NCBI RefSeq assembly: GCF_009811755.1
Contig: NZ_BLIV01000006.1
Coordinates: forward strand, 62,001 to 126,000
DNA length: 64,000 bases
Origin: Roseobacter cerasinus
GTDB lineage: Bacteria > Pseudomonadota > Alphaproteobacteria > Rhodobacterales > Rhodobacteraceae
Reading direction: 5' to 3'
Shown here: piece after piece, positions 18,148 through 26,177 of the stretch
Position numbering within the stretch: the stretch's first letter is position 1
Layout: every line of letters begins with the position of its first letter
Made by a program: the position numbers and the translations under genes
The notes under the pieces: model-generated
The model's database searches: none
What the model was told of the DNA's origin: nothing
The model's input: only the letters and a program-made list of their open reading frames with translations

Positions 18148-19304
18148 TGTCGACCCCCAAGGCCATGCAGCAGTCCTTTGCACTGCGTTTCTCTTCCGGC
18201 GCCTTCCTCGCGATCTGGTGTCTGCTCGCTGCCTTCCCGATCTTCTGGATCACGGTGATGAGCTTCAAATCGCCCGTAGATGCTTTTGCCGACAGCCCTC
18301 TGGATGTGATTTTCGGCCCGGTCACCCGCGCGAGCGGCGATGGGCTTTCGGTCGTCGACATCGTACTTGGGCTGGTGGTGCTGTTTTTTGCGATCCGCTG
18401 GGCCTTCACGCGGTTGCCAGCGCTTGTGCGACAGTACTGCCCGCCGGGGTTGATCGTGTTGGGCTGGCTGGTCGGCGCTTTGGTCTATGCCATCGCTTTC
18501 GTGCTCGTGTTCTTCGGCCTGCTGCCGCTTATCCTCGGCCTGCTGAATGGCCTGTTGGGCCCGCTTGGCACGCCGGTGCTGGGGCTTACCACAGATCACT
18601 ATGTTGCGGTCTGGGCGGAGAATGAGTTTTACCGCAACTTCCTCAACTCCATGCTGGTGACAGCGGGCGTTGTGACCATCTCGCTCACGGTGGGTACGCT
18701 GGCGGGCTATGGTCTCGCGCGCTCAGGCTCTGACCTGGCGTTCTGGTTGCTGATTTTTGCGCTGGTGTTCCGGGCGCTGCCGCACTCCGTCCTGGTGGCG
18801 GGCTATCTGCCGGTGTTCATCAATTCAAGTGAGATCCTGCGCCCGATCTTTGGCGAAGGCGCGCCCACGCTCTATGGCCAGCCTTGGGCGGTGATCGCGG
18901 TGCTGGTGTCGATCAACCAACCCTTCACCATCTGGATGCTGCGCAGCTTCTTCCAGAACATCCCCGCCGAGCTGGACGAGGCCGCCCGAGTGGATGGCTG
19001 CAGCCACTTCCAGGCGTTCCGCCGGGTGATCATGCCGGTGATGTGGCCCGGAGTGATAACCACAGGGCTGTTCTCCTTCCTACTGGGCTATAACGACTTC
19101 CTCGTGACCTCGCTGCTGCTCGATGCGCAAAACCAGACGATGGTTCCGGCCATTGCGGGCTATTTCAATCGTGAGACAACAACCACCGATCAGGTGGAGG
19201 CGGTCGCGGCGGCGGTCTCGATCACAGCACCCTTGTTCCTGCTGGTCATGATCTTCCAACGCCAGATCGTCAGCGGCCTGACAGCGGGGGCGGTGAAGGG
19301 CTGA
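18147..19304 (+). CDS. ABC importer permease, MalG type, with a membrane insertion
   Basis: A 385-residue permease, about 100 longer than the usual 280. The first helix (20-40) and the start of the loop that normally leads into the permease core (to about residue 58) are ordinary. Then residues 59-146 form an insert with hydrophobic stretches at about 70-88 and 102-138, after which the normal sequence resumes at TTDHYVAVWAENEFYRNFLNS. The EAA loop is LDEAARVDGCSHFQAFRRV. The insert would add two or three membrane spans. Its partner, the MalF-type gene, overlaps by one base. Function as the second channel half is secure; the insert's purpose is unknown. Confidence 0.9.
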   Translation: MSTPKAMQQSFALRFSSGAFLAIWCLLAAFPIFWITVMSFKSPVDAFADSPLDVIFGPVTRASGDGLSVVDIVLGLVVLFFAIRWAFTRLPALVRQYCPPGLIVLGWLVGALVYAIAFVLVFFGLLPLILGLLNGLLGPLGTPVLGLTTDHYVAVWAENEFYRNFLNSMLVTAGVVTISLTVGTLAGYGLARSGSDLAFWLLIFALVFRALPHSVLVAGYLPVFINSSEILRPIFGEGAPTLYGQPWAVIAVLVSINQPFTIWMLRSFFQNIPAELDEAARVDGCSHFQAFRRVIMPVMWPGVITTGLFSFLLGYNDFLVTSLLLDAQNQTMVPAIAGYFNRETTTTDQVEAVAAAVSITAPLFLLVMIFQRQIVSGLTAGAVKG

Positions 19305-19393
19305 TGAGCAAACATGCCAGATCCGGCTTGATGCAGCGCCATCCGGCGCTGAACCGGATGCCACGGGATTTCATCAGCGGAGACGTGTCTTAG
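19304..19393 (+). CDS. Possible 29-residue micro-ORF coupled to the permease
   Basis: An ATG overlapping the permease stop (TGATG) opens a 29-codon frame ending at TAG 19391-19393. The peptide begins MSKHARSG and is basic, with no recognised motif. The overlap allows coupled translation, but such a short frame can arise by chance. A small hairpin (ATCCGG at 19341-19346 with CCGGAT at 19354-19359) lies inside it. I list it only as a candidate. Confidence 0.2.
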   Translation: MSKHARSGLMQRHPALNRMPRDFISGDVS

Positions 19394-19428
19394 CCTACGC
19401 GTTTTCCATTTGATGACAGGAGCACCCG

Positions 19429-19959
19429 ATGAAGGGATCCAGACCAGAGCAGGCCGTGCTGAGCAGAGACACGGATATGAGCAAAACAGAGGCCACCCGC
19501 GCTGTGATTGAAGGCATGGTTGATGGGCTGAACGACCACCGTATCGACGACATCGGTGCGTTTTTCGCCGAAAGCTTCCGCTGGATGGGCAATCATGGCT
19601 GCGGCATCAAAACCGGCTTGCGCGAGTTTCAGGACAACTGGCAGCGCCCGTTCCAGGCGGCCTTTTCGGACAAGATCTGCGTCGATGAAGCACGGCTTTA
19701 TATGGGGGAATGGGCGGCGGCCTTTGGGCGGCAGGAGGCGACGCATTCGGGTGCTTTCATGGGCGTGGCCCCTACCGGTAAGCGGGTGGACATTCGCTAT
19801 ATGGATTTCTGGAAGGTGGAGGACGGCAAGATCATCGACAATTGGGTGATGGTCGATTTTCCGCATGTATTGGCCCAGCTGGGCGTGGATGTGTTCGGCG
19901 GCGAGGGCTGGGAAGCCTTTGACCGGGGTGAGAAAACTCCGCCGCGCCCCGATCAGTGA
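19429..19959 (+). CDS. Single-domain NTF2/SnoaL-like protein
   Basis: A 176-residue cone-shaped NTF2-like fold, the group that includes polyketide cyclase SnoaL and many small hydrolases, isomerases and lyases. It holds MVDGLNDHRIDDIGAFF near the start and the run GVAPTGKRVDIRYMDFW...IIDNWVMVD that recurs in the other three SnoaL-like genes of this cluster. ATG 19429 with CAGGAG upstream is chosen; ATG 19477 is also possible. It lies between the importer and the HisD-like enzyme. The fold is clear, but no reaction can be deduced because these proteins share no universal catalytic residue. Confidence 0.8.
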   Translation: MKGSRPEQAVLSRDTDMSKTEATRAVIEGMVDGLNDHRIDDIGAFFAESFRWMGNHGCGIKTGLREFQDNWQRPFQAAFSDKICVDEARLYMGEWAAAFGRQEATHSGAFMGVAPTGKRVDIRYMDFWKVEDGKIIDNWVMVDFPHVLAQLGVDVFGGEGWEAFDRGEKTPPRPDQ

Positions 19960-19971
19960 GGAGAGAGTGAG

Positions 19972-21300
19972 ATGGCGATAGAGTATCTGAAACGTGGCAA
20001 ATCCGACGCGGAGCGGGCGGATGATGATGCCAAGACACGAGCAGCGGTCGAAGGGACACTGGCTGATATCGAGGCGCGCGGCGATGTGGCCGTGCGGGAG
20101 TTGAGCGAGAAGTTCGACAGCTATTCGCCTGCCTCGTTCCGGCTCAGCCAGCAGGAGATTGACGACCTGATTGCGCAGCTCTCCCCGCGCGAGCTGGAGG
20201 ACATCAAGTTCGCCCAGGAGCAGGTGCGGAATTTTGCGCAGGCGCAGCGGGATTCGATGCTGGATGTTGAGGTGGAGACGATGCCCGGTGTGATCCTCGG
20301 CCACAAGAACATCCCTGTGCAGTCGGTGGGCTGCTACGTGCCGGGTGGCAAATTTCCCATGGTGGCCTCGGCGCATATGTCGGTGGCGACGGCCAGTGTC
20401 GCGCAGGTGCCGCGCATCATCGCCTGCACCCCGCCATTTCAGGGCAAGCCCAACCCCGGTGTGATCGCGGCGATGCACCTGGGTGGCGCGCATGAGATCT
20501 ATGTGATGGGCGGCATTCAGGCCGTGGGGGCCATGGCGCTCGGGACGGAGACCATTGACCCCGTGCATATGATCGTCGGGCCCGGCAATGCCTTTGTGGC
20601 CGAGGCCAAGCGCCAGCTCTTCGGGCGCGTTGGCATTGACCTCTTCGCCGGGCCGACCGAGACGATGGTGATCGCCGATGAGACCGTGGATGCCGAGATG
20701 TGCGCGACGGACCTGCTGGGGCAGGCCGAGCATGGGTATAACTCACCCGCGGTGCTGCTGACCAACTCCCGGGAGCTCGCCGAAGGGACCCTGGCCGAGA
20801 TCGACCGGATCCTGCAGATCCTGCCGACGGCAGAGACCGCACGGGTGAGCTGGGAGGAGTATGGCGAGGTCATTCTCTGCGATAGCTATGACGAGATGCT
20901 TCAGGTGGCAGACGATGTGGCGAGCGAGCATGTGCAGGTGATGACCGATCGCGACGACTGGTTCCTCGCGCATATGACCTGCTACGGGGCGCTGTTCCTG
21001 GGCCCACGGACCAATGTGGCCAATGGCGACAAGGTGATCGGCACCAACCACACGCTGCCGACGAAGAAGGCGGGGCGGTATACCGGCGGGCTCTGGGTCG
21101 GCAAGTTCCTGAAAACACACAGTTATCAGAAGGTCACCACGGATGCGGCGGCGGCTGAGATCGGCGCTTACGGGTCGCGGCTTTGTATGCTGGAGGGCTT
21201 CGTGGGGCATGCCGAGCAGTGCAATCTGCGGGTGCGGCGCTATGGCGGGGTGAATGTGCCTTATGGTGAGGGCGCGCCCGCGGTGGAGGCGGCGGAGTAG
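19972..21300 (+). CDS. Histidinol-dehydrogenase-family NAD-dependent dehydrogenase
   Basis: A 442-residue protein of the HisD fold. The zinc and catalytic residues of the family are kept: Q251 and H254 in [11 protein letters not shown]319-H320 in the SEHVQV motif, an aspartate and histidine in [14 protein letters not shown] and the late histidine in GHAEQ. Its start (MAIEYLKRG), [13 protein letters not shown] and [11 protein letters not shown] resemble the catabolic paralog group that includes sulfopropanediol 3-dehydrogenase (HpsN) more than biosynthetic HisD. No his genes are near. I infer a two-step oxidation of a primary or secondary alcohol to an acid on the imported substrate. It could still be annotated as hisD by similarity. 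Confidence 0.82.
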   Translation: MAIEYLKRGKSDAERADDDAKTRAAVEGTLADIEARGDVAVRELSEKFDSYSPASFRLSQQEIDDLIAQLSPRELEDIKFAQEQVRNFAQAQRDSMLDVEVETMPGVILGHKNIPVQSVGCYVPGGKFPMVASAHMSVATASVAQVPRIIACTPPFQGKPNPGVIAAMHLGGAHEIYVMGGIQAVGAMALGTETIDPVHMIVGPGNAFVAEAKRQLFGRVGIDLFAGPTETMVIADETVDAEMCATDLLGQAEHGYNSPAVLLTNSRELAEGTLAEIDRILQILPTAETARVSWEEYGEVILCDSYDEMLQVADDVASEHVQVMTDRDDWFLAHMTCYGALFLGPRTNVANGDKVIGTNHTLPTKKAGRYTGGLWVGKFLKTHSYQKVTTDAAAAEIGAYGSRLCMLEGFVGHAEQCNLRVRRYGGVNVPYGEGAPAVEAAE

Positions 21301-21311
21301 GTGGGGGACGG

Positions 21312-21359
21312 CCGGGGGCGCTGCCCCCGGACCCCCGGGATATTTTTGGCCAGAAGAAG
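21312..21359 (+). repeat. Palindrome plus intergenic repeat, copy 2
   Basis: A perfect eight-pair hairpin, CCGGGGGC-GCT-GCCCCCGG (21312-21330), is followed by ACCCCCGG and then GATATTTTTGGCCAGAAGAAG (21339-21359), which ends just before an ATG at 21362. A GC-rich palindrome joined to this AT-rich box is a recurring intergenic element in Rhodobacteraceae genomes. It may end transcription of the HisD-like gene and serve as leader of the next, as the GAAGAAG lies in the ribosome-site position. Confidence 0.65.
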
Positions 21360-21361
21360 AC

Positions 21362-22408
21362 ATGGACGCACAGTCAAGACATAAGGCGCTGATCGCTCCG
21401 CTGCGTGCGGCGATGTATGATTTTGACCTCGCGGCGATGCGCGCCGCCTTGCAGGAGGTTTGTGCGCCAGAGGCGGTGTTCCGGCTGGCCTTTCCGTTTG
21501 AGACCATCGAGGGCGTCGAGGCTTATGTGGAGGCGGCCTATGCGCCGCTGGTGCGGGCGGTGCCCGACCTGGAGCGGCGCGATCATATCGTCATGGCGGG
21601 GCCCACGCCCGAGGGGGCGGAGTGGGTTGGCTGCGGAGGGTTTTACACCGGTACCTTCCGCGCGCCCTGGCTCGACATTCCGCCCACGGGGCATGTGGTG
21701 CACATGCGGTTTCACGAGTTCTATCGCTTTGAAAACGGTCGGATTGTGGAGATGCAGGCGCTCTGGGATTTGCCGGAGGTGATGATGCAGGCGCGGGCCT
21801 GGCCGATGGTGCCATCGCTGGGGCGGGAGTGGCATGTGCCGGGGCCCGCGACCTGTGACGGGCTGGTGCCGGGGCCTTATGACGTGGCGCAGGGGGCGGC
21901 CACCTGCCAGCACATCATCGACATGCTGGACCATCTCAAGCGCCACCCGTCGCAGGGCGGGCCGGAGGTCATGGAGATGCAGCGCTTCTGGCATCCGCGC
22001 ATGAGCTGGTACGGGCCCTCGGGCATTGGCACGGGGCGCGGCATCGAGGGCTTTCGCAAGTGGCACCAGATCCCGTTCCTGAACGGCATGCCGGACCGGG
22101 GGCATTATCTGGACGAGGTGGAATATCACTTCTTTGGCGACCGCAACTATGCCGCCGTGACCGGCTGGCCAGATATGGTGCAGTCGATCACTCACGGCGG
22201 CTGGCTTGGCATCGCGCCCACAGGCCGGAAGATCGACATGCGCTCGCTTGACTTTTGGCGCGTGGAAGGCGGGCTCATTCGTGAGAACTGGGTCATGGTG
22301 GATCTTTTGCACATGTATGATCAGATCGGCGTGGATGTCTTCGCGCGGATGCGCGAGTTTAATAAGGCGCGGGCGGGCTTTGACCCGGAGACGGGGGTGG
22401 CGCTGTGA
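21362..22408 (+). CDS. Two-domain NTF2/SnoaL-like protein
   Basis: A 348-residue protein with two consecutive NTF2-like domains. The N-terminal one (about 1-150) has GGFYTGTF and HEFYRFENGRIVEMQALWDLPEVM-type sequence. A linker with GPATCDGLVPGPYD follows, then the C-terminal one (about 195-345) with MSWYGPSGIGT, GDRNYAAVTGWP, GIAPTGRKIDMRSLDFW and ENWVMVDLLHMYDQIG. The broken minus-strand gene at 13513-14486 has the same plan. The start at 21362 follows the repeat element. Its TGA overlaps the GTG start of the SDR gene. Fold assigned, chemistry unknown; a cyclase, lyase or dehydratase role would suit the neighbours. Confidence 0.8.
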   Translation: MDAQSRHKALIAPLRAAMYDFDLAAMRAALQEVCAPEAVFRLAFPFETIEGVEAYVEAAYAPLVRAVPDLERRDHIVMAGPTPEGAEWVGCGGFYTGTFRAPWLDIPPTGHVVHMRFHEFYRFENGRIVEMQALWDLPEVMMQARAWPMVPSLGREWHVPGPATCDGLVPGPYDVAQGAATCQHIIDMLDHLKRHPSQGGPEVMEMQRFWHPRMSWYGPSGIGTGRGIEGFRKWHQIPFLNGMPDRGHYLDEVEYHFFGDRNYAAVTGWPDMVQSITHGGWLGIAPTGRKIDMRSLDFWRVEGGLIRENWVMVDLLHMYDQIGVDVFARMREFNKARAGFDPETGVAL

Positions 22409-23166
22409 CACCTCTGCCCCGGACGCCGAGCTTTGATTTGACGGGCAAGCGGGCGCTGGTGACCGGCGCCTCCTCGGGCATTGGGCTTGGCTGTGCCGTG
22501 GCCCTGGCGGAGGCGGGCGCGCATGTGGTTTGTGCGGCGCGCCGGGCCGAGGTGCTGCAAGAGGCGGTCGGCGCGATGGCTGCGCAAGGCTGGTCGGCCG
22601 AAGCGATGCCACTTGATCAGAGCGATGTGGCCGCGATGAGCGCCGCCTTTGAAGCCCCGTTCGACATCGTGGTGAATTCGGCTGGGCTTGCGCGGCATGC
22701 GCCCGCCATCGAGACGACGCCCGAGGACTACGACGCGGTGATGAACCTCAATCTGCGCGGCGCGTATTTTCTCTCGGCTCGGGCCGCCAAGGCGTTGATT
22801 GCGGACGGAAAGCCGGGCTCGATCATCCATATCTCCAGCCAGATGGGTCATGTGGGGGGCGTTGACCGGGCCGTCTATTGTGCCTCGAAACACGGGCTCG
22901 AAGGCATGGTCAAGGCGATGGCCATTGAATGGGGCAAGGCGGGTATTCGCATCAACACCATCTGCCCCACCTTCATTCGCACACCGCTCTCCGCGGTCAC
23001 CTTCGACAATCCCGAGCGGCTCGCCTGGATCATGGAAAAGATCAAGCTGCCGCGCGTGGGCGAGGTGGAGGATATCATGGGCGCGGTGCTTTTTCTGGCC
23101 TCCGACGCCTCGGCCATGGTCACCGGCACCTCGATGCTGATCGACGGCGGCTGGACCGCAGGCTGA
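22405..23166 (+). CDS. Short-chain dehydrogenase/reductase
   Basis: A 253-residue classical SDR using NAD(P). It has TGASSGIG near residue 20, NSAGLA for the adenine pocket, the active-site serine in HISSQMG, and YCASK with the catalytic tyrosine and lysine. The ending SMLIDGGWTAG is usual for the family. It starts at GTG 22405 inside the stop of the SnoaL-like gene (GTGA), and its own stop overlaps the LacI gene by one base. It most likely oxidises or reduces a hydroxyl or keto group in the cluster's pathway, alongside the HisD-like enzyme; the 3-oxoacyl reductase label such proteins often get is not supported by context. Confidence 0.88.
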   Translation: MTPLPRTPSFDLTGKRALVTGASSGIGLGCAVALAEAGAHVVCAARRAEVLQEAVGAMAAQGWSAEAMPLDQSDVAAMSAAFEAPFDIVVNSAGLARHAPAIETTPEDYDAVMNLNLRGAYFLSARAAKALIADGKPGSIIHISSQMGHVGGVDRAVYCASKHGLEGMVKAMAIEWGKAGIRINTICPTFIRTPLSAVTFDNPERLAWIMEKIKLPRVGEVEDIMGAVLFLASDASAMVTGTSMLIDGGWTAG

Positions 23167-24182
23167 TGAGCAAGGTGACCGCCCTCGATGTGGCTGAAAA
23201 GGCCGGGGTCAGCCGCTCTGCGGTGAGCCGGGTGTTCACGCCCGGCGCCTCGGTGAGCAAGGGCACGGCGGAGAAGGTGCGCAAAGCCGCCACTGCGCTC
23301 GGCTACCGGCCCAATGTGCTCGCACGCTCGCTGATCACGGGGCGCAGCCGGATCATCGGGCTCGTCGTCGCCTATCTGGAAAACCAGTTCTACCCCGAGG
23401 CCATCGAACGCCTGTCGAAGGCCCTGCAGGCCGAAGGCTACCACGTGCTGGTCTTCATGGCGTCGAATGACCACGACGCCACCCAGACGGTGATTGACGA
23501 GTTGCTCGATTACCAGGTGGATGCGATCATCGCCGCCTCTGTGGGGCTCTCGAATGATCTCACGCAGCGTTGCGAGGGCCTCGGCATCCCCATCGTGCTC
23601 TTCAATCGGCACCAGTATGATGACCGGCTGACCTCCATTGCCTCGGACAATGAGGCGGGGGGGGCCAAGCTGGCGGAGTTCCTGATTGCCGGGGGGCATC
23701 GCCGCATCGCGCATATCGCCGGGTGGGAAGGCGCGTCGACCCAGATCGACCGCGAACGCGGCTTCATGGCGGGGTTGGCGGCGGCGGGTCTTGAGCTCTA
23801 TGCCCGGGGCCTTGGGAATTTCGACTTTGAGACCGCGCAGGCCGCTGCGCGCGAGATGTTTGACCGCCCCGAGCGCCCTGATGCCGTCTTTGTCGCCAAT
23901 GACCACATGGCCTTCGCCGTCATGGATGTGCTGCGCTACGAGCTTGGGCTGCGCGTGCCGCAGGATGTCTCGGTCGTGGGCTATGACGATGTGACCTTGT
24001 CGCATTGGCCGAGCTATGATCTGACCACCGTGCGCCAGCCCGCTGGGCGCATGGTGGCCGCCACGGTGGATGCGCTGATGGCGCGGCTCACCGACGCGGA
24101 CACCGCCCCGCGCCGCATCACGCTCGACGGCCCGCTGATTATACGCGGCTCCGCCCGCACACCCAAAGGACAGACCTCATGA
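23166..24182 (+). CDS. LacI-family transcriptional regulator
   Basis: A 338-residue repressor. The N-terminal helix-turn-helix is VTALDVAEKAGVSRSAVSRV (4-23), followed by the hinge helix YRPNVLARSL, which reads the CG centre of LacI operators. The rest is the periplasmic-binding-like effector domain with FVANDHMAFAVMDVL and the closing SVVGYDD. It lies inside the operon: its ATG overlaps the SDR stop by one base and its TGA overlaps the next ATG by four. It probably controls its own operon and the importer through the palindrome at 14517. The ligand is likely the imported compound or an early product. Confidence 0.92.
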   Translation: MSKVTALDVAEKAGVSRSAVSRVFTPGASVSKGTAEKVRKAATALGYRPNVLARSLITGRSRIIGLVVAYLENQFYPEAIERLSKALQAEGYHVLVFMASNDHDATQTVIDELLDYQVDAIIAASVGLSNDLTQRCEGLGIPIVLFNRHQYDDRLTSIASDNEAGGAKLAEFLIAGGHRRIAHIAGWEGASTQIDRERGFMAGLAAAGLELYARGLGNFDFETAQAAAREMFDRPERPDAVFVANDHMAFAVMDVLRYELGLRVPQDVSVVGYDDVTLSHWPSYDLTTVRQPAGRMVAATVDALMARLTDADTAPRRITLDGPLIIRGSARTPKGQTS

Positions 24183-25147
24183 AAGGCTTCGACCCGAAGT
24201 TCCGCGATTTCCCCGATTACATCATCGGGATCACCAGAGAGATCTGGGAGGATCGTGGCATCGCGACCCTGCACCAGTATTACTCTGACGATATCGTTGT
24301 GCGCACACCGGCTTCGGTGACGCTTGGCAATGCCAATGTGATCGGAGCAACCATGGCGACCTTGGCGGAGTTTCCCGATCGCACGCTTTTTGGCGAGGAT
24401 GTGATCTGGTCTGGGACGCCGGAAGAGGGGATGCTCTCCTCGCACCGTATCCTGAGCACGGCGACGCATGCGCATGACGGGGTCTATGGAACGGCGACAG
24501 GCAAGACACTGACCTACCGGATTCTTGCGGACTGTCATGCCATCAACAACCAGATCAACGATGAATGGCTGATCCGGGATCAGGGCGCCATTGTATGCCA
24601 GTTGGGGTGGGAGCCGAAGGCCTATGCCGCCGATCTCATCGCGCGCGAAGGGGGGCCGGAGGCTTGTGTGCAGCCGCTGACCCCTGCCAATGACCAGCCC
24701 GGGACTTACAAAGGTAGCGGCAATGACAACGCGTGGGGGGCGAAATACGCGGATATCCTGACCCGCATCATGGGGGCGGATATGGCGGCGATCCCGGCGG
24801 ACTACGACCGCGCCTGTCACGTCGAGTACCCCGGCGGGCACACCGGCCACAGCCACGGCGATGTGGACCAGTTCTGGATGGGGCTGCGCGCATCCTTTCC
24901 CGATGCCACCTTCCAGATCGACCATCAGATCGGGCGCGATGATCCGATGATGCCGCCGAGGGCTGCCTTGCGCTGGTCGCTGCATGGGCGGCATTCCGGC
25001 TGGGGCCGTTTTGGCGCGCCCACCGGGGCCGAGGTCTATTTACTGGGCATTTGTCATGCGGAGTTCGGCCCCTGGGGTCTGCGCCGCGAATATGTCATCT
25101 TTGACGAAACCGCGATCTGGAAACAGATCCTGCTGCAGACGGGCTGA
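24179..25147 (+). CDS. Two-domain NTF2/SnoaL-like (ester-cyclase-like) protein
   Basis: A 322-residue protein with two NTF2-like halves. The first (about 10-150) contains IWEDRGIATLHQYYSDDIVV and GYWx-less ends in WLIRDQGAIVCQLG; the second (about 175-320) holds the histidine-rich HTGHSHGDVDQFW, then WSLHGRHSGWGRFGAPTGAEV and FDETAIWKQIL. This is the ester-cyclase/SnoaL branch and is more distant from the 21362 protein than that is from the broken gene at 13513. The HxGHSHGD run could bind metal, which is a guess from composition. Translation is coupled to the LacI gene through ATGA. Confidence 0.78.
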   Translation: MKGFDPKFRDFPDYIIGITREIWEDRGIATLHQYYSDDIVVRTPASVTLGNANVIGATMATLAEFPDRTLFGEDVIWSGTPEEGMLSSHRILSTATHAHDGVYGTATGKTLTYRILADCHAINNQINDEWLIRDQGAIVCQLGWEPKAYAADLIAREGGPEACVQPLTPANDQPGTYKGSGNDNAWGAKYADILTRIMGADMAAIPADYDRACHVEYPGGHTGHSHGDVDQFWMGLRASFPDATFQIDHQIGRDDPMMPPRAALRWSLHGRHSGWGRFGAPTGAEVYLLGICHAEFGPWGLRREYVIFDETAIWKQILLQTG

Positions 25148-25161
25148 GCCGCAGTGTCTTT

Positions 25162-25183
25162 GCATATTTTTGGAACAATGAAG
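25162..25183 (+). repeat. Short intergenic repeat, copy 3
   Basis: GCATATTTTT then GGAACAATGAAG, identical to copy 1 at 9564-9585 except for one base. It lies in the 61-base gap between the SnoaL-like gene and the bicupin gene. In both copies a purine-rich GGGG run follows directly. Confidence 0.6.
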
Positions 25184-25208
25184 GAGGGGACCCAGTGCCC
25201 GCAGGAAC

Positions 25209-26177
25209 ATGGTAACATCTGCTGAGATGGAAGCGCGGATTGTCCGCTATGGCGATCTGAGGCCCTGCAAGACCGCTTTCATCGATGCCCACACTCCGGG
25301 CAGCGATCAGAAGGAGAACTTTACGATCATTGGTGGTGGGGTGTCTGAAAGCCCTGATCAGCACGTGCATATCTCTATTCCGCATGGCTTCAACATCGGT
25401 GCCGCAGGTCAGCCGCCCAAGTGTCGTAACTCCTTGCACAGCCATCGCACAGCGGAGGTTTTCTTTGTGCTCAAGGGGCGCTGGCGCTTCTTCTGGGGGC
25501 GCTGGGGCGATGCAGGTGAGGTGGTGCTGGAGGAGGGCGACATTTTCAACATCCCCACCGGTACTTTCCGGGGATTCGAGAATATCGGCAATGACTATGG
25601 GATGATCATGGCGATCCTCGGCGGGGACGACGCGGGCGGTGGCGTGATCTGGGCGCCGCAGGTGATCGAGGACGCGGCGGATCACGGGCTGGTGCTCTCG
25701 GAGGAGGGCAAGCTCTATGACAGCAAGCAAGGCCAGACACTGCCCGAGGGCGTGAAGCCCATGCCACTGTTGACCGATAACGAGTTGAAAACCTACCCTG
25801 AGCCCACCACTGCGGATGTGATCCCCGGCTATGTGGCACGCTATTGGGATATGGTCGCGCTGGCGGATCGCACCCCCGCCAAGGTCATCGGCCCGGACGC
25901 CATGCTGCGCGACAGGCCGGGGTTCGAGGTGTCATTGATCACGCGCGGCTCTGCCAGTGATGCGATGCATAGCCACGACAACCCTTCGGTGCTAATGCCC
26001 GTGACTGGCCACTGGAAGGTCACATGGGGGGGTGGCAGCGCCACGCTGGCGCCGGGCGACACGATGTCGGTTCCTGAACATCTGGCCCACAGCACCGTAC
26101 CCTCGATGACCGGTGAGGCCGCGCTTTATCACATCGTCGGGACAGGTGATCCCGCAGGCCCCACATGGCAGGGATAA
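25209..26177 (+). CDS. Bicupin protein
   Basis: A 322-residue protein with two cupin barrels. The first (about 60-140) has the metal-type histidines in LHSHRTAEVFFVLKGRW and the closing GDIFNIPTGTFRGFEN. The second (about 225-315) has MHSHDNPSVLMPVTGHW and GDTMSVPEHLAHS. Two complete motif sets suggest two metal sites, as in bicupin dioxygenases and decarboxylases, but the fold alone does not separate an enzyme from a sugar isomerase or a sensor. It overlaps the methyltransferase gene by 13 bases and belongs to the 24179-28606 gene run. Confidence 0.82.
   Translation: MVTSAEMEARIVRYGDLRPCKTAFIDAHTPGSDQKENFTIIGGGVSESPDQHVHISIPHGFNIGAAGQPPKCRNSLHSHRTAEVFFVLKGRWRFFWGRWGDAGEVVLEEGDIFNIPTGTFRGFENIGNDYGMIMAILGGDDAGGGVIWAPQVIEDAADHGLVLSEEGKLYDSKQGQTLPEGVKPMPLLTDNELKTYPEPTTADVIPGYVARYWDMVALADRTPAKVIGPDAMLRDRPGFEVSLITRGSASDAMHSHDNPSVLMPVTGHWKVTWGGGSATLAPGDTMSVPEHLAHSTVPSMTGEAALYHIVGTGDPAGPTWQG

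Noticed and set aside
19972-21300. Calling this gene hpsN with a DHPS pathway
   Set aside because: Only the HisD-like enzyme resembles the set; the rest of the hps genes and a TRAP transporter are absent.
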